A DNA stretch of 64,000 nucleotides, from the NCBI GenBank assembly GCA_907163375.1, contig CAJQUW010009005.1, positions 1 through 64,000 of the forward strand, written 5' to 3'. Origin of the DNA: Prostheceraeus crozeri. Its lineage: Eukaryota > Platyhelminthes > Polycladida > Euryleptidae. The notes under the pieces were generated by a model that worked only from the letters and a program-made list of their open reading frames with translations, did not search any database and was not told the DNA's origin. Below, one piece after another: positions 23,379-33,599 of the stretch (position 1 is the stretch's first letter; each line of letters opens with the position of its first letter). The position numbers and the translations under genes were made by a program.

Positions 23379-24289
23379 GTAAGTAAGTAAGTAAGTAAGT
23401 TTTAAGTAAGTAAAAGTTGTGTTGTTAATTTTGGTACTAGAACATCGGATATGCGACAATCATATATACTGTGCAACAGAACGATCCCTGCTACTAGAAT
23501 TTTCAAAGATTTGGGAATAACTATCAATGATAGACTTTCATTTGATGAACATGTTTCCCTGACTGTTAATAAAGCACGTCGAATGCTTGGCATGATTTCC
23601 CGTTCATTCTCACAACGGGATATACATGCATCAATCAATCTATATAAGACATTCGTCAGAAGTAAATTGGAGTTTGGTAACATACTTTGGCAGCCTTATA
23701 CACAGAGAAATATCAAACTTGTTGAAAGTGTGCAAAGACGAATGACCAAAAGACTACCTGGCTTTGGACATCTCCCTTATCGTGAGCGGCTATATAATTT
23801 GAAGATTCAGTCATTGCAGGCTCGTCGAATTCGATATCATCTCATTTTCTTGTATAAAGCTGTCCATGGGTACGTTGACCTCGATATTTTCAAGCTCTTT
23901 GATGTTGTAACAAACTCCTCAACTCGAGGTAACCACTTCCGACTTTACACAAGCCGCTGCCATCACAATTATCGCAATTATTTTTTCACTGGTCCAGCAG
24001 GAATTGCCCAATACTGGAATATGCTGTCAGATGCAGAAATAAATGTTGAATCCGGTTCAAAATTCAAAGTAGTTATTGAGAGGCTATTTCAAAGACTTGA
24101 TATTTGGTAATTACTGGAAACAATGCACGCTCTCTTATTAACACTTTTTCTTTCATTCCGTGACTCCACACCAATAGCTTGACAACTTGTGTATAACTCT
24201 TCTATCATGATATGCTTGGTTAGCCCTTTAGTTGGGCTCTGTATTTGCTTTCCTTGAATCAAATACAATTATTATTATTATTATTATTT
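23379..24289 (+). pseudogene. LINE 3' end (CR1/L2-like), 5'-truncated
   Basis: Seen: an intact 219-residue frame (23451-24110) begins after the catalytic centre: FKDLGITINDRLSFDEHV, then KTFVRSKLEFGNILWQPYTQ, LVESVQRRMTKRLPGF, YRERLYNLKIQSLQARRI, and near the end GPAGIAQYWNML. These are the thumb and C-terminal segments of CR1/L2-type LINEs. There is no YADD or endonuclease. About 160 bp of untranslated sequence follows, then a short (ATT)n tail at 24269-24289, typical of these LINEs. (AAGT)n lies at the truncated 5' side. The frame has no stop, so the insertion is probably young. Confidence 0.88.
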
Positions 24290-25480
24290 AGTCATTGTCA
24301 GACACAAGCAGTAGGAGAAGTCAAGGAAAGCATCATGCATATTTATTATTCATATTATTCCTTCAACTATTCCTTCATTTATTTAAATATTTATTCCTTC
24401 AACTTCATTTCAATCGTAGCTATATTGAGCAATTTTACTGAAAGGGACGTGTTGCAATGTACTATACATTTACAAATGCCGCAAATTTTCTTTCAGTAGT
24501 TTTTTGATAGCATCTCAATTGTGATTAGCTATAATTGCAATATTCGCAAATTCATTTCGGAGACAACTATTAATAACTTTTGGAAATTGACCTTTTGATA
24601 AAGTTTGAGAAATTAAACATCATTATTACGTATTAACTTTGAATTCTAATTCTTCACTATACAGGACATGTATGGAGTGCGTGTGTGGGTGTTGTGTATG
24701 TGTGTGCATTCGACTTCCGGGTAAAATTCCTTTGCTATATGGGAAAATGATATACATGAATAAATTTCGGCTATGCGATCGTTTATGAGGTTTTTTGCCA
24801 TTATTTTTATCATCATGATTACTATGAATGTAAACAAAGGAAAGTTTTTGAGTACACATATTTTTGAATTTCAGATTTTGTAAACCACGTGCTTTGGTCA
24901 AATCATTGTATCTCGCACATCTGTAGAATATCCTTCTCGTCTGTTGAATAATTTCTCACCTGTTCTCTGATAGTTTATCATAGTTCATTTTGACCATCAA
25001 ATTCTCAGTGTATCAACGATTCATAAACACACTATCTGATTGAGTCACCATTTAACCCCTTCCGCATTTTATTTACCACTTCTGGTTAATCTTCTGACTG
25101 TCATTTGGATATTCATTTTTCGTTTCTATTTCTCGCTCATTTGGCCATTATATGTTCCATTAAGTACATGCATCTAGCGTTTTAGAAATTAATTCAAGTG
25201 CTATCTAACAACTGTTACACAAGAGTCACAAGGAAAAACTTCAACCTTTAGACAACTTCTCATACTATTGCACTACTTGAGCATTTGAATTAAACTTGAA
25301 ATTTATAGCATTAATAAGCGAAATCAAATTAGGAAGAACTGTTAAGTAGATTTGTAAACATATCCCTGATTCAAGTATACATTTGTGTGCAAGGTCTTGA
25401 AGGTAATCAAATTATTTAAATTGATCAGTTTTTAGCTGCATTATAGGATCAATTTTTTCTCATTCAGACGTAAGGTATAT
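24290..25480. other. Gene-free stretch
   Basis: AT-rich. A CA/GT-rich run near 24680-24712 gives spurious histidine-rich minus-strand frames. Confidence 0.4.
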
Positions 25481-25933
25481 TTGTATTCTAATTGTCACTC
25501 AATACACTTTTCAAGGGGCTGTGACGTACCGTTGTTACCATCAAGGAAGGTATCTGCTGATAGAATAGCTGAATTAACCGACAATGCTAGCATCAGTGAT
25601 CAGTCTATGACCTACTATTTAAAATTCACGTGTAATGGGACTTCGATAATTAGTCAAGTCCTACAAGAGGGGAGAAAGAACTGTGATTGCTTCATATTAT
25701 TGAAAAATGGAACATGTGGTAAATTTTTATTTTTGATAGATAGCGATGATCATAGCAATCGTAAGCTTGTTGTCGATGTATTGCATTCGGTGCCTTTAAC
25801 ATGTATGCCAGGATTTGCATGTAGGAACACGAGAAAAATCAAAAAATTTGCCTTGAATGAGTTTCAAGAGAAATTATTTTTCGTTAGAAAGAAATTGCTT
25901 AGACATTCATTCTATTTGTTTCAAAAATACTAA
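25481..25933 (+). CDS. Uncharacterised 150-residue frame, possibly transposon-derived
   Basis: Open frame ending in TAA. It contains DQSMTYYLKFTCNGTSIISQ, NCDCFILLKNGTCGKFLFLI, HSNRKLVVDVLHSVPLTC and IKKFALNEFQEKLFFVRKK. The pattern (a charged, cysteine-containing beta-rich stretch ending in a basic segment) reminds me of the C-terminal part of unnamed transposon-associated proteins common in invertebrates, but I cannot name a family. CTCATTCAG just before it could be a splice acceptor, so it may be a last exon. No second exon was identified. Confidence 0.3.
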   Translation: MYSNCHSIHFSRGCDVPLLPSRKVSADRIAELTDNASISDQSMTYYLKFTCNGTSIISQVLQEGRKNCDCFILLKNGTCGKFLFLIDSDDHSNRKLVVDVLHSVPLTCMPGFACRNTRKIKKFALNEFQEKLFFVRKKLLRHSFYLFQKY

Positions 25934-28163
25934 ATATTCTTATTTTAAGCAACCTTTGGAGCCAGTTTTCAGCTGAATTCAATCATAATTATCAAAAAAA
26001 GTCAGGCCAATATAAGTCACGTCACTACATGCCTACTGTAACTATGTTGGCAGCACCTGCTTGCTTAGTTGGACCATTTACTTTAAACAGTAACTCAATA
26101 ATGTGACGCCACTACCATAGCCCTTCAAGGACTAAATTATTAATCATGCACGAGTATTTCAGAAAATGTAGAAAAAGCGGCTTGATCGAGTCATTACCTG
26201 ATTAGTCTTCATTTACGTTGGCGTTATTCATAAAATTCTACGACAAAGGAAATCAACTTTCATATAACCAAGGGTCAACAGTTGGACAGCTACTGCGCAT
26301 TGGCTCTTTGTAATTCGCATATAGGCGGGTGACTTCTGTGTCTCGTGCATCATTGTTTGGAAGCTCAGTGCGCCATAGCAGCAATAGAAGTCACTTTAAT
26401 GTTATTTATCATCTGTTTTCATAGGAATAGCCATCGACATAACTTCGACATCATTTATGAAATAATAAATGAAAATATGCAGATGAATCTCTCATAGACT
26501 TCATAGCAATCATGACTTAAACTTCATAAGAACTTTCTTCAAGCCGAATTCTTGGTATAAAATCTGTAATCATAAAATACTAATTCTAAGTATTAGAAAC
26601 ACATCACTCTCTATATCATGTGGCGTATATAGGTATAGTTAGGCTCCATATGAATATTAAATAAGTATGTTTTTGATGGGTTTCTCATAATTTGTATCTG
26701 AGTCCAAGGGAATCATTTCTCATAATCATTTGCATCAATAGTTATCATAACTAAATTTGGCATGATCCCTGCCTGAAGAAATCAGATTGAGAGAAGTAAG
26801 TGTGCATGTATTTAGAGATATAGCGAATTTTTGCACAGACGTCTAAAGCGAGCTTCAACTGAAACTCACTGGACACCTTATTATATTCGGAGTTGAATAC
26901 TGTGCCCAAGTATTTCAGAAGCTCCAGTATTAGAAATAGGGACCGTATAACTGCGAGGATATAAAATACATTAAAATATATTATGGAAATATGCAATAAA
27001 AACAATACAACAAATATAGTCAACTCTCTCGGCACGTAGCTGTAAGGCAGACCCAACATAACATGCAGTCAATGACCACAAATTCTACATGTAATTTGAG
27101 ATACTCTGTTGACAAAAAAATTGACAGATGCTATGACTTATAATCGAATCTCCACATGCACTTAATAAAACTAAGTCAGTATAAGTGCAGTAAAACTTTA
27201 AAAAGAAAATTCAAGCTTTTTATTGAAACTCCAAGTTTTAGGTTTACTGTTGAGTAAGCACCACATACCCAAAAGGCCGATCCCAAAACCTAAGGTACAA
27301 CTTTGACGTCAATGAAGTATTATAATCAATAGTGTCAAAATCATGCATAACGTAAGACTGAATAAATCCTTAGAAACACATGACTCGATGATTTTTGGAC
27401 AATATCCCATGCTCTTCTAAAAACATGAAATGTTTTGACTATTTGCCTTAACTGATTCCAAACGTAAATGATGCTTTCGACTGACAAAAATATGACCTCG
27501 CAAATGTTTGATGGTTACTAGGTGCAGTTATATTTTGAACTTGATGTTTAAAGCATGCGTATCGAAGCATCGATGGTGCAATGGATGTTAAATGGATACT
27601 ATAGTTACATATTCAACTAGCATTAACGTATGACTGACCTCGAGTATTGAAAAGCTAGCCATGTTGTTTTATCAATAATAAATAATAGATAAATTACTGA
27701 TCTGAAAGAGCGAAAAATGGATGAGAATATGGAAAACAAAGTGTTGAATTTTTTACGGCTTTTCTATTTTGTTAGATGACTTTCCACTGTGTTCGTTTCA
27801 GTTTGCATTTTTCCGCCTTCTAGATTCTTCCCATTTTTTAACCGTGTCGTGATTTAATTTTATGACTCATTACTTCATTATTGTCAGCCGAATTTTCTGA
27901 CTATGTTTGGCATGCAATTACCTCGGATACATCTTTAGCGAAATTTTGAAAATGTGGAGGAATTTTGCACTATCTTTTTTAACACATACCATCCTCGAGT
28001 GCAGGCTATCAATTGTTATTTTGGCTATAATCTCTTCTATGATCAGCTGAAGTTTCTGCTGATTCCAGGCAATTTTATGAATCAGACTAATGATGAGACA
28101 TTTATGAAATAATGTTGTTATTAGTAATTAATTAGTAAACAAGACCATAGTGATATTTTACAG
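25934..28163. other. Gene-free stretch upstream of the BEN gene
   Basis: AT-rich. Any promoter or first exons of the BEN-domain gene should lie here or further upstream, but none can be defended from sequence alone. Confidence 0.4.
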
Positions 28164-28229
28164 TTGATGCCACGAGTACTGAACAGCGAGACAATTGCCC
28201 AAATGTTGGAAAAGGAAAATGATCGACTT
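28164..28229 (+). CDS. BEN-domain gene, exon 1 as visible
   Basis: Acceptor GATATTTTACAG, 66 nt, donor GTAAGT, phase 0 at both ends: MPRVLNSETIAQMLEKENDRL, preceded by one Leu codon. The ATG at 28167 could be the start. Because a splice acceptor precedes it, earlier exons may exist, or this is a 5' exon with an upstream non-coding one. The E/K/L pattern suggests a helix that leads into the coiled coil of exon 3. Confidence 0.6.
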
Positions 28230-28297
28230 GTAAGTGCAGCATTTGAAGCTTCTAAGCAATGTTTCTTATGATTACAATTTCCCCATTCATTTTTTAG

Positions 28298-28379
28298 GAA
28301 GACTTCGAAGCGATCACATATCCCAAAAATGTTTAGCAAGAGCAATCGATGGCAGAAGCACTTCCATATATCTCTCACG
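28298..28379 (+). CDS. BEN-domain gene, exon 2, with in-frame TAG
   Basis: Acceptor CATTTTTTAG, 82 nt, donor GTGAGA. In the phase demanded by both neighbours (0 in, 1 out) it reads EDFEAITYPKNV, stop TAG, then QEQSMAEALPYISH, and joins exon 3 in frame. Either the copy carries a nonsense mutation (for example CAG to TAG), or translation starts at the ATG at 28349 (MAEALPYISH) and the upstream part is leader. Splice sites and phase are otherwise intact. Confidence 0.6.
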
Positions 28380-28504
28380 GTGAGAAAAAGGCATGCTAAT
28401 TCTTTAACTAAAGAATTCTTTTTGATATAAATTAGCCTAAGCTACTTTATAGGTACTGTGGTATTTACCTTGTTTAAGTGTGTATAAACTTTATCAACAT
28501 TGTA

Positions 28505-28669
28505 TTCTTGGGATTTTGGGGACAGCCCTGAGTACCGGTGAATTTCATAACCAAGTTGCTGTACTGAGTGCGATGCATTTCAGCAACGTCGCTGCCATGT
28601 TCACGCACTCAGTACAGCAACCTGTTCTGAAATTCACCGCAACTTAGGGCTGACCTCTAGCCCCAAGAA
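28505..28669. mobile_element. Foldback MITE in BEN-gene intron 2
   Basis: Two arms of about 65 bp, TTCTTGGGATTTTGGGGACA at the left and its diverged complement ending CCCCAAGAA at 28669, both running inward to TTGCTGTACTGAGTGCG. The loop is about 30 bp. TA on both sides (28503-28504, 28670-28671) fits a TA target duplication. No coding capacity. Confidence 0.85.
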
Positions 28670-28799
28670 TATAACATGAATACTGAAAATGTTTTCAACA
28701 ATTTGTCAACATATTTTGCCAAATGAACTCATCTGAATGAATTTCTGATAATTTTTGCGTATGAGCTTACCGAAATCTATCTCTCACTTACTTTTGTAG

Positions 28800-29119
28800 A
28801 GTTTTTTGAAAAACGTATAAAACTGCTGGAACATGAATTAAAGGAATTGAAAAGCACCGTTATTGAAAGGTTCGACAAAATGGAGGTGTTGATCACAGAA
28901 GTGTTTAGTAACAGCACCATCATTACTGAGCATTGCAGTGAGCCTAATCTGAGTCAGGCTAGTGGTCCGGTTGCCAAAACGTCAGTCATCGACGAACTGA
29001 TCACCTTACCTCAACCCATTGCAAGCTCATCGTTTCTACAAGTATCCGAAAAAGAGATGGACATTGATGAAGATGATGAGGACAGCATATTTTATACCAC
29101 GGTACCAACACATGGATAC
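28800..29119 (+). CDS. BEN-domain gene, exon 3 (coiled coil and acidic linker)
   Basis: Acceptor CTTTTGTAG, 320 nt, donor GTAAGT; takes one base from exon 2 and ends in phase 0. It reads EFFEKRIKLLEHELKELKST, a heptad-like coiled coil suited to dimerisation, then a Ser/Pro-rich linker, and an acidic patch KEMDIDEDDEDSIFYTTVP before the BEN domain in exon 4. Without the BEN exons this would pass as a hypothetical; the phase-matched splice to 36742 identifies it. Confidence 0.75.
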
Positions 29120-30026
29120 GTAAGTCACATATTTCTTAGATAAATTATGCTTTTTTGATATCACGGGCCTATGCTTAACTTAAGGGCATACTTTCGCTAT
29201 TTTAATCTTGCTTCATGCTGATCTTCAGTTGGCTTGTGTTGACACGAAATAATTCATTTAGTCATCAACGGTTTTGCCTTCACATTTAACTTTAGTATGC
29301 ACAATTGTAACATCCGATCATCGACCGAGAAGTTGCAACTTTTAGGTGCATTTTACCTATTAATCACAGAGGCTTCTGACACGTTTCAGCATGGTCACAG
29401 TTTCAGGGCATGTCACAGCATTACATGGCTACACAATCATGAGATAAGCGACTGTGAAGATTATTTTGATGGGATGAGCTGGGAAGCAGATAACAGAGTG
29501 ATAAACTCAGAAGCTGCACATGGCGGATGGATCAACATGATTTTGCGGAATGGAAGTTTTCATTCAACCTTTCACTAAATTTTGAAAATCATTTTTGACC
29601 ATCTTGCCAAATAAATTATCCATCTGTGAACTATTCTGTCCCCTAAACTGTAGAAAAGCCTCGTTAAACACGCATAATCATACCGGAGGAGACCGTGTGC
29701 TTTGATAAACCTGCATGTCTGGAATTTCGACTAATTCTTCATCCGTTTCACTTTATTTTGCTCAACCATGGAATTCTAGATAATAACACCTGGAATGGAC
29801 ACTCTCTTTTCCCTAATACGATGAGAGGCTATTCATTCTCGACGCCTTGCGTCGCTGATTTCATCCTATGGGCAGCACATTAATAAGACAACTGCGCCGT
29901 GCGTTGACGGTGGATTTATAATTCACAAGTGATATCATTTAACCGTTTTTTATACACCTGATTTACGTGGTTTGCCTTTTTTGAAGCAATAACAGAACAC
30001 ATGTTTTTAATCCATCATGTATTTCT

Positions 30027-30890
30027 CTAGCGCCCAGAAAACTTTGAGGCCTTGGCTTTTGTCTTTGCCTTCTCGTTTCTTTCGGAGAGGCACTTCGTGT
30101 AATTTTTTAAAAAACAGTTATACAGACGATGTGTCATTTCATGAACATGGTCATGTCCTGCGGTACACATTGTGCGACCAAAAGCGTCAGGGTCATAGTC
30201 AAAATAGAAATTTTCGACAATCAACTGAAACAATTGTCGCGTCTGCTTAGACTGAAACAGCTTCAGCGACAAAGTTTGAGAGGAATTTATCTCTCTAAAA
30301 ATTTTCCAACTACATACACCAAGTGAGATCACATGATTCAGAGGAAAAAATAAACCACCTCTATTTATTGAGTCAAGGAACTCATCTGACGATGTGTCTT
30401 CGTCAACGGATAAATGTCTATCATTATCCACAAGCGATACTCTGCAGGAATTACATTTTTTTGTCTTGTAGACTGAGCGGGCACAAGCACCACATACATA
30501 TGTGAGGACAAAAAGATCTTCGTCTGTCGGAATGCTGTTAAAAAGGAGCTCGCCTGAAATTTCTCTCACTATATCACTGTGGTCGATCTGCGAAGTTTCA
30601 GTCGATTCGATGGCATTGTCGATATCACTAACAGTGAAGCCGGAGAATCGCAGTAGAGATATGGCCCGAATCTTGCGCTCACTATGCTCCAGTTGCTTCA
30701 TGCAGATGAAATAATTTGCGCCACTGAGCTGCCTATACCATCCAAAGCGAGATTCTATGTTGTCGGACTGAATGATTCCCAACAGCAGATAATTGAAGTC
30801 ATGCTCCTCCAGCATATATTTCGCCAAGCCGACGATGGCAACAATCGTTTGTCTAAAGGCGAGGAAAGTTTGCTTGCTCAATCCTGGTTC
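30027..30890 (-). CDS. P-type transposase, C-terminal exon
   Basis: Acceptor TATATTTTCAG on the minus strand, 287 codons and a stop. It begins EPGLSKQTFLAFRQTIVAIV and has QSDNIESRFGWYRQLSGANY then HSERKIRAISLLRFSGF, the C-terminal signature of THAP9/P-element transposases (DxLExRFGWYRQLxGxNY). A cysteine pair pattern CGACARSVYKTKKCNSC and an acidic stretch (SVDEDTSSDEF) follow, and the tail is lysine-rich. Starts in phase 0, compatible with the 32222 donor. No stops or shifts. Being intact across 287 codons while the catalytic core is gone is notable. Confidence 0.85.
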   Translation of the reverse strand, partial: EPGLSKQTFLAFRQTIVAIVGLAKYMLEEHDFNYLLLGIIQSDNIESRFGWYRQLSGANYFICMKQLEHSERKIRAISLLRFSGFTVSDIDNAIESTETSQIDHSDIVREISGELLFNSIPTDEDLFVLTYVCGACARSVYKTKKCNSCRVSLVDNDRHLSVDEDTSSDEFLDSINRGGLFFPLNHVISLGVCSWKIFREINSSQTLSLKLFQSKQTRQLFQLIVENFYFDYDPDAFGRTMCTAGHDHVHEMTHRLYNCFLKNYTKCLSERNEKAKTKAKASKFSGR

Positions 30891-31111
30891 CTGAAAATAT
30901 ATAACAGATATAAGTTGTATATATAGACCTATGCTTTTACAGATAAGACATTCATCTCCAAACACTAATAATCTGCAGACATGAAATTCCAATCGCTATG
31001 CAACTACGGGCATACAAAATTGTGGATACTAAAATTAATGTGCATCATTATTCAATTAATGTGCATCATATTTCAATTTCCAATCATGGACGGAGGTAAA
31101 TCCTAAGTTTC

Positions 31112-31456
31112 AAAATTTTGGGCATAGGTTTTGGGCCTCCGTCAGGGTGGCCATCTCCCTGGAATCTACCTCAATAATGAGGAAGGCCAGTGTAAAAAGT
31201 TGGAATTTGGAGTTAATCAAAGAGATACAGAAAATTTTGGGCATAGGTTTTGGGCCTCCGTCAGGGTGGCCATCTCCCTGGAATCTACCTCAATAATGAG
31301 GAAGGCCAGTGTAAAAAGTTGGAATTTGGAGTTAATCAAAGAGATACAGAAAATTTTGGGCATAGGTTTGGGCCTCCGTCAGGGTGGCCATCTCCCTGGA
31401 ATCTACCTCAATAATGAGGAAGGCCAGTGTAAAAAGCTGGAATTTGGAGTTAATTA
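31112..31456. repeat. Three near-identical 119-bp tandem copies
   Basis: Unit beginning AAAATTTTGGGCATAGGTTT starts at 31112, 31231 and 31350; copies differ by only a few bases (copy 3 lacks one T). It lies in the intron-like gap of the P-type element's gene. The period is not a multiple of three, so frames across it are not meaningful. Very low divergence means recent expansion, or the copies could be collapsed or expanded in assembly. Confidence 0.92.
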
Positions 31457-32221
31457 ATGAAACGTAGTGTGAATAGCCAATCAAAATGATTCAGAAAACA
31501 TGGGCATGCGCGAAATAATATCAAATACAAAATCATAATCATAATATCTTCTACGCCTACATTGTGGATGTGAATCAATGTTAGACTACTGAAGTATGAA
31601 ATGAGCATCGTAGAATAAAGTCATGACTAAATGCTATAACTTCTTATGCATGTATATAACTAAGTCAACAACAAACCACTAGAGTATGAAAAAAGTATTG
31701 TAGAATGAAAATATCATGACTAACTGCTATAACTGCTACATCAAACTACTGCATAGATTCAAAGCAACAACATTCTTAATATGCGTAGACAATACTGAAT
31801 TCACATCCCTGTAAATCAAGAAGAAATTACTAATTTATGCAAATACTTACTCGGATATATAGGCCTACATGTAATTTATGGAACATGATCGCCTAGCATA
31901 AATGAATGGATGAGATAAATTAAATGATGCATAAAGAAAAACAATTATTTAGAATAAAATAAATAGGTTTTCATAAATTAGCTAAATGAAGAACATACAT
32001 GTTTTCAACATAATTGAAATAAATCAATGGAGGAGTCAAGTAGTTAGGTTTGATACTTACAAAGTTACATCATGATAGTACCTGTTCAACATCAATAATT
32101 AATTAATTTTCTAACTTGGAACAATTATTTTAAAATGTAGCTAGATTTAACACAGTGCAATATACAAACGAATGATGAACCAACATTAGAGGTAAGGATA
32201 GACAGAAAATGTTTGACTTAC

Positions 32222-32993
32222 TCGTAATATGTCAATTGCTTCATTTTTCAAATCTCCGTCGTCTGATAATCTGGGACTGCTTTTTACATAAGCCATGAGG
32301 TTGAGAAGAATACTCAAGCGGCAGATCGTATCAGAGGAGGTTATATGCTTGAATTTGTGGGAGGGAATACTTCTACTGGAATCATATACTTCAAATTTCA
32401 AATTGGGGTGCACTATGATGGATCCTTTGACTTGGGGTGGAGTGGACGACAGATCACAGTATAAAAAGTAAATGATGTTGTCTTGTCGGTGAATGATAAA
32501 ACCAGACGGAGGGGTCTCTTTTGAGATCTTCATCGCAATGTCTTCGATACAGCTCACTTTGTCAGCTTCATTGAGCTCAGTTTCCATTTGCTCGAAGCTT
32601 TGATTTAGGAAATCCCGACGCGCAGACGAGGTCGCTCCTTCTGTAGGTCTTTCAGATTTAGTCGAAGAGAAATACGATGGTAATTCCGGAAAAAACAGAC
32701 GGCACAGCGCCGGATTTCAATCTTCGCAGTAGTTTCTTTCGACGTTCACCGAACTTTTGAAACCTACTCTTGTTCGAGTCCGTAATATCAGTTAAAAAGT
32801 CCGATTCCTTGAAATGACGTGAGCACAATCGTGAATACTTGGTCGGCACAAAGTTTTCACGAGATAGCCGTCGAAGCCATAGTTTCAGAATCTGAGGATT
32901 CTCCAGAGGAAATCGATGCAAAGTTGCAGTCGTATTTTCTAACTCCGAGTCGTATCGCGTTTTGCAGCCCACTGCACAACGCTTGTAAGGCAT
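32222..32993 (-). CDS. THAP-domain N-terminal exon of the P-type element, one frameshift
   Basis: Starts at MPYKRCAVGCKTRY (32993), the usual THAP start. The C2CH finger continues with LHRFPLENPQ, LWLRRLSRENF, SRLCSRHFKESDF and SGAVPSVF (the AVPSxF box); it binds DNA, here presumably element ends. At a six-base homopolymer (about 32690) the frame shifts by one and resumes as PELPSYFSSTKSERP..., MTELN-like coil, then KGSIIVHPNLKFEVYDSS and ICRLSILLNLMAYVK. It ends ILR before donor GTAAGT in phase 0. The exon is 772 nt; 771 would be exactly in frame, so a single inserted base explains the break. The next P-type exon (30890) also starts in phase 0, but the DDE catalytic segment that should lie between is absent. 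Confidence 0.85.
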
Positions 32994-33599
32994 TACGGCG
33001 TTGGATAAAGTGTGAAACAGTGAATCTGCTAACTGTGCATTTCGCTCACAGATGATGTAATTTAAGGGAAACATGTGGTGAATCATCTATTCAGCTTCCC
33101 ATCCTAACGCCTTTTACTTAATGTGCTGACCAGCGAGCAATTATCATCAAGCGAGCCAAAACCTCTCCTCTGTTCAGCCATGGAATCCATGGTTCAGCCA
33201 GCCTCTCATCGTCCAGCGAGAGGAAGAAATTTAGGGAGTGTCCATTCCAGGTGTTATTATCTAGAATTCCATGGCTCAACTTAGAACATACAAATAGCTA
33301 GGTTAATAGAGAATTTCATTCCATAGACTGGCACAGTCTTACGAGATAAGTCAAGACATCTGGCATCGTCATTAAGTCTTAAAGCGTCAACGCGTTGCAT
33401 GTGCAACACCTAGTGTGCAATGCATTAGCGAGACACGAGATCCCATTTGGCGAGCATCACATATTGAGCCCTCTGGCCAAATTCCATTAAGCATGTGGAA
33501 GATTGATTAACGTAGTGGACTTTGTTCGCAGATTTAGAGGAGAACAGATAAACTTTTCCTTCTAAAAATCTTTATTCAAACGAGGGATTAGTAAAGTTG

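Larger units (their letters stand above)
29767..33273 (-). mobile_element. P-superfamily DNA transposon with perfect terminal inverted repeats
   Basis: Seen: perfect 38-bp inverted repeats, CATGGAATTCTAGATAATAA... at 29767-29804 and its complement at 33236-33273. A shared CGATGAGAGGCT occurs just inside both ends. The ends open with CATG, as P elements do, and GCTCAAC borders both sides (29760-29766 and 33274-33280), near the 8-bp duplication expected for P. Inside, on the minus strand, is a THAP-plus-P-transposase protein. The 3507-bp span is shorter than an autonomous element because the catalytic part is missing. Perfect ends argue for recent activity, mobilised in trans. Confidence 0.88.

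Noticed and set aside
24626..24901. Histidine-rich minus-strand frames.
   Set aside because: They come from a GT/CA-rich low-complexity run.
26751..27059. 102-residue hydrophobic minus-strand frame.
   Set aside because: AT-rich sequence readily gives hydrophobic frames; no motif, splice or promoter support.
31131..31457. 108-residue plus-strand frame with repeated peptide blocks.
   Set aside because: It is created by the 119-bp tandem repeat; the period is not a multiple of three, so the blocks change frame.
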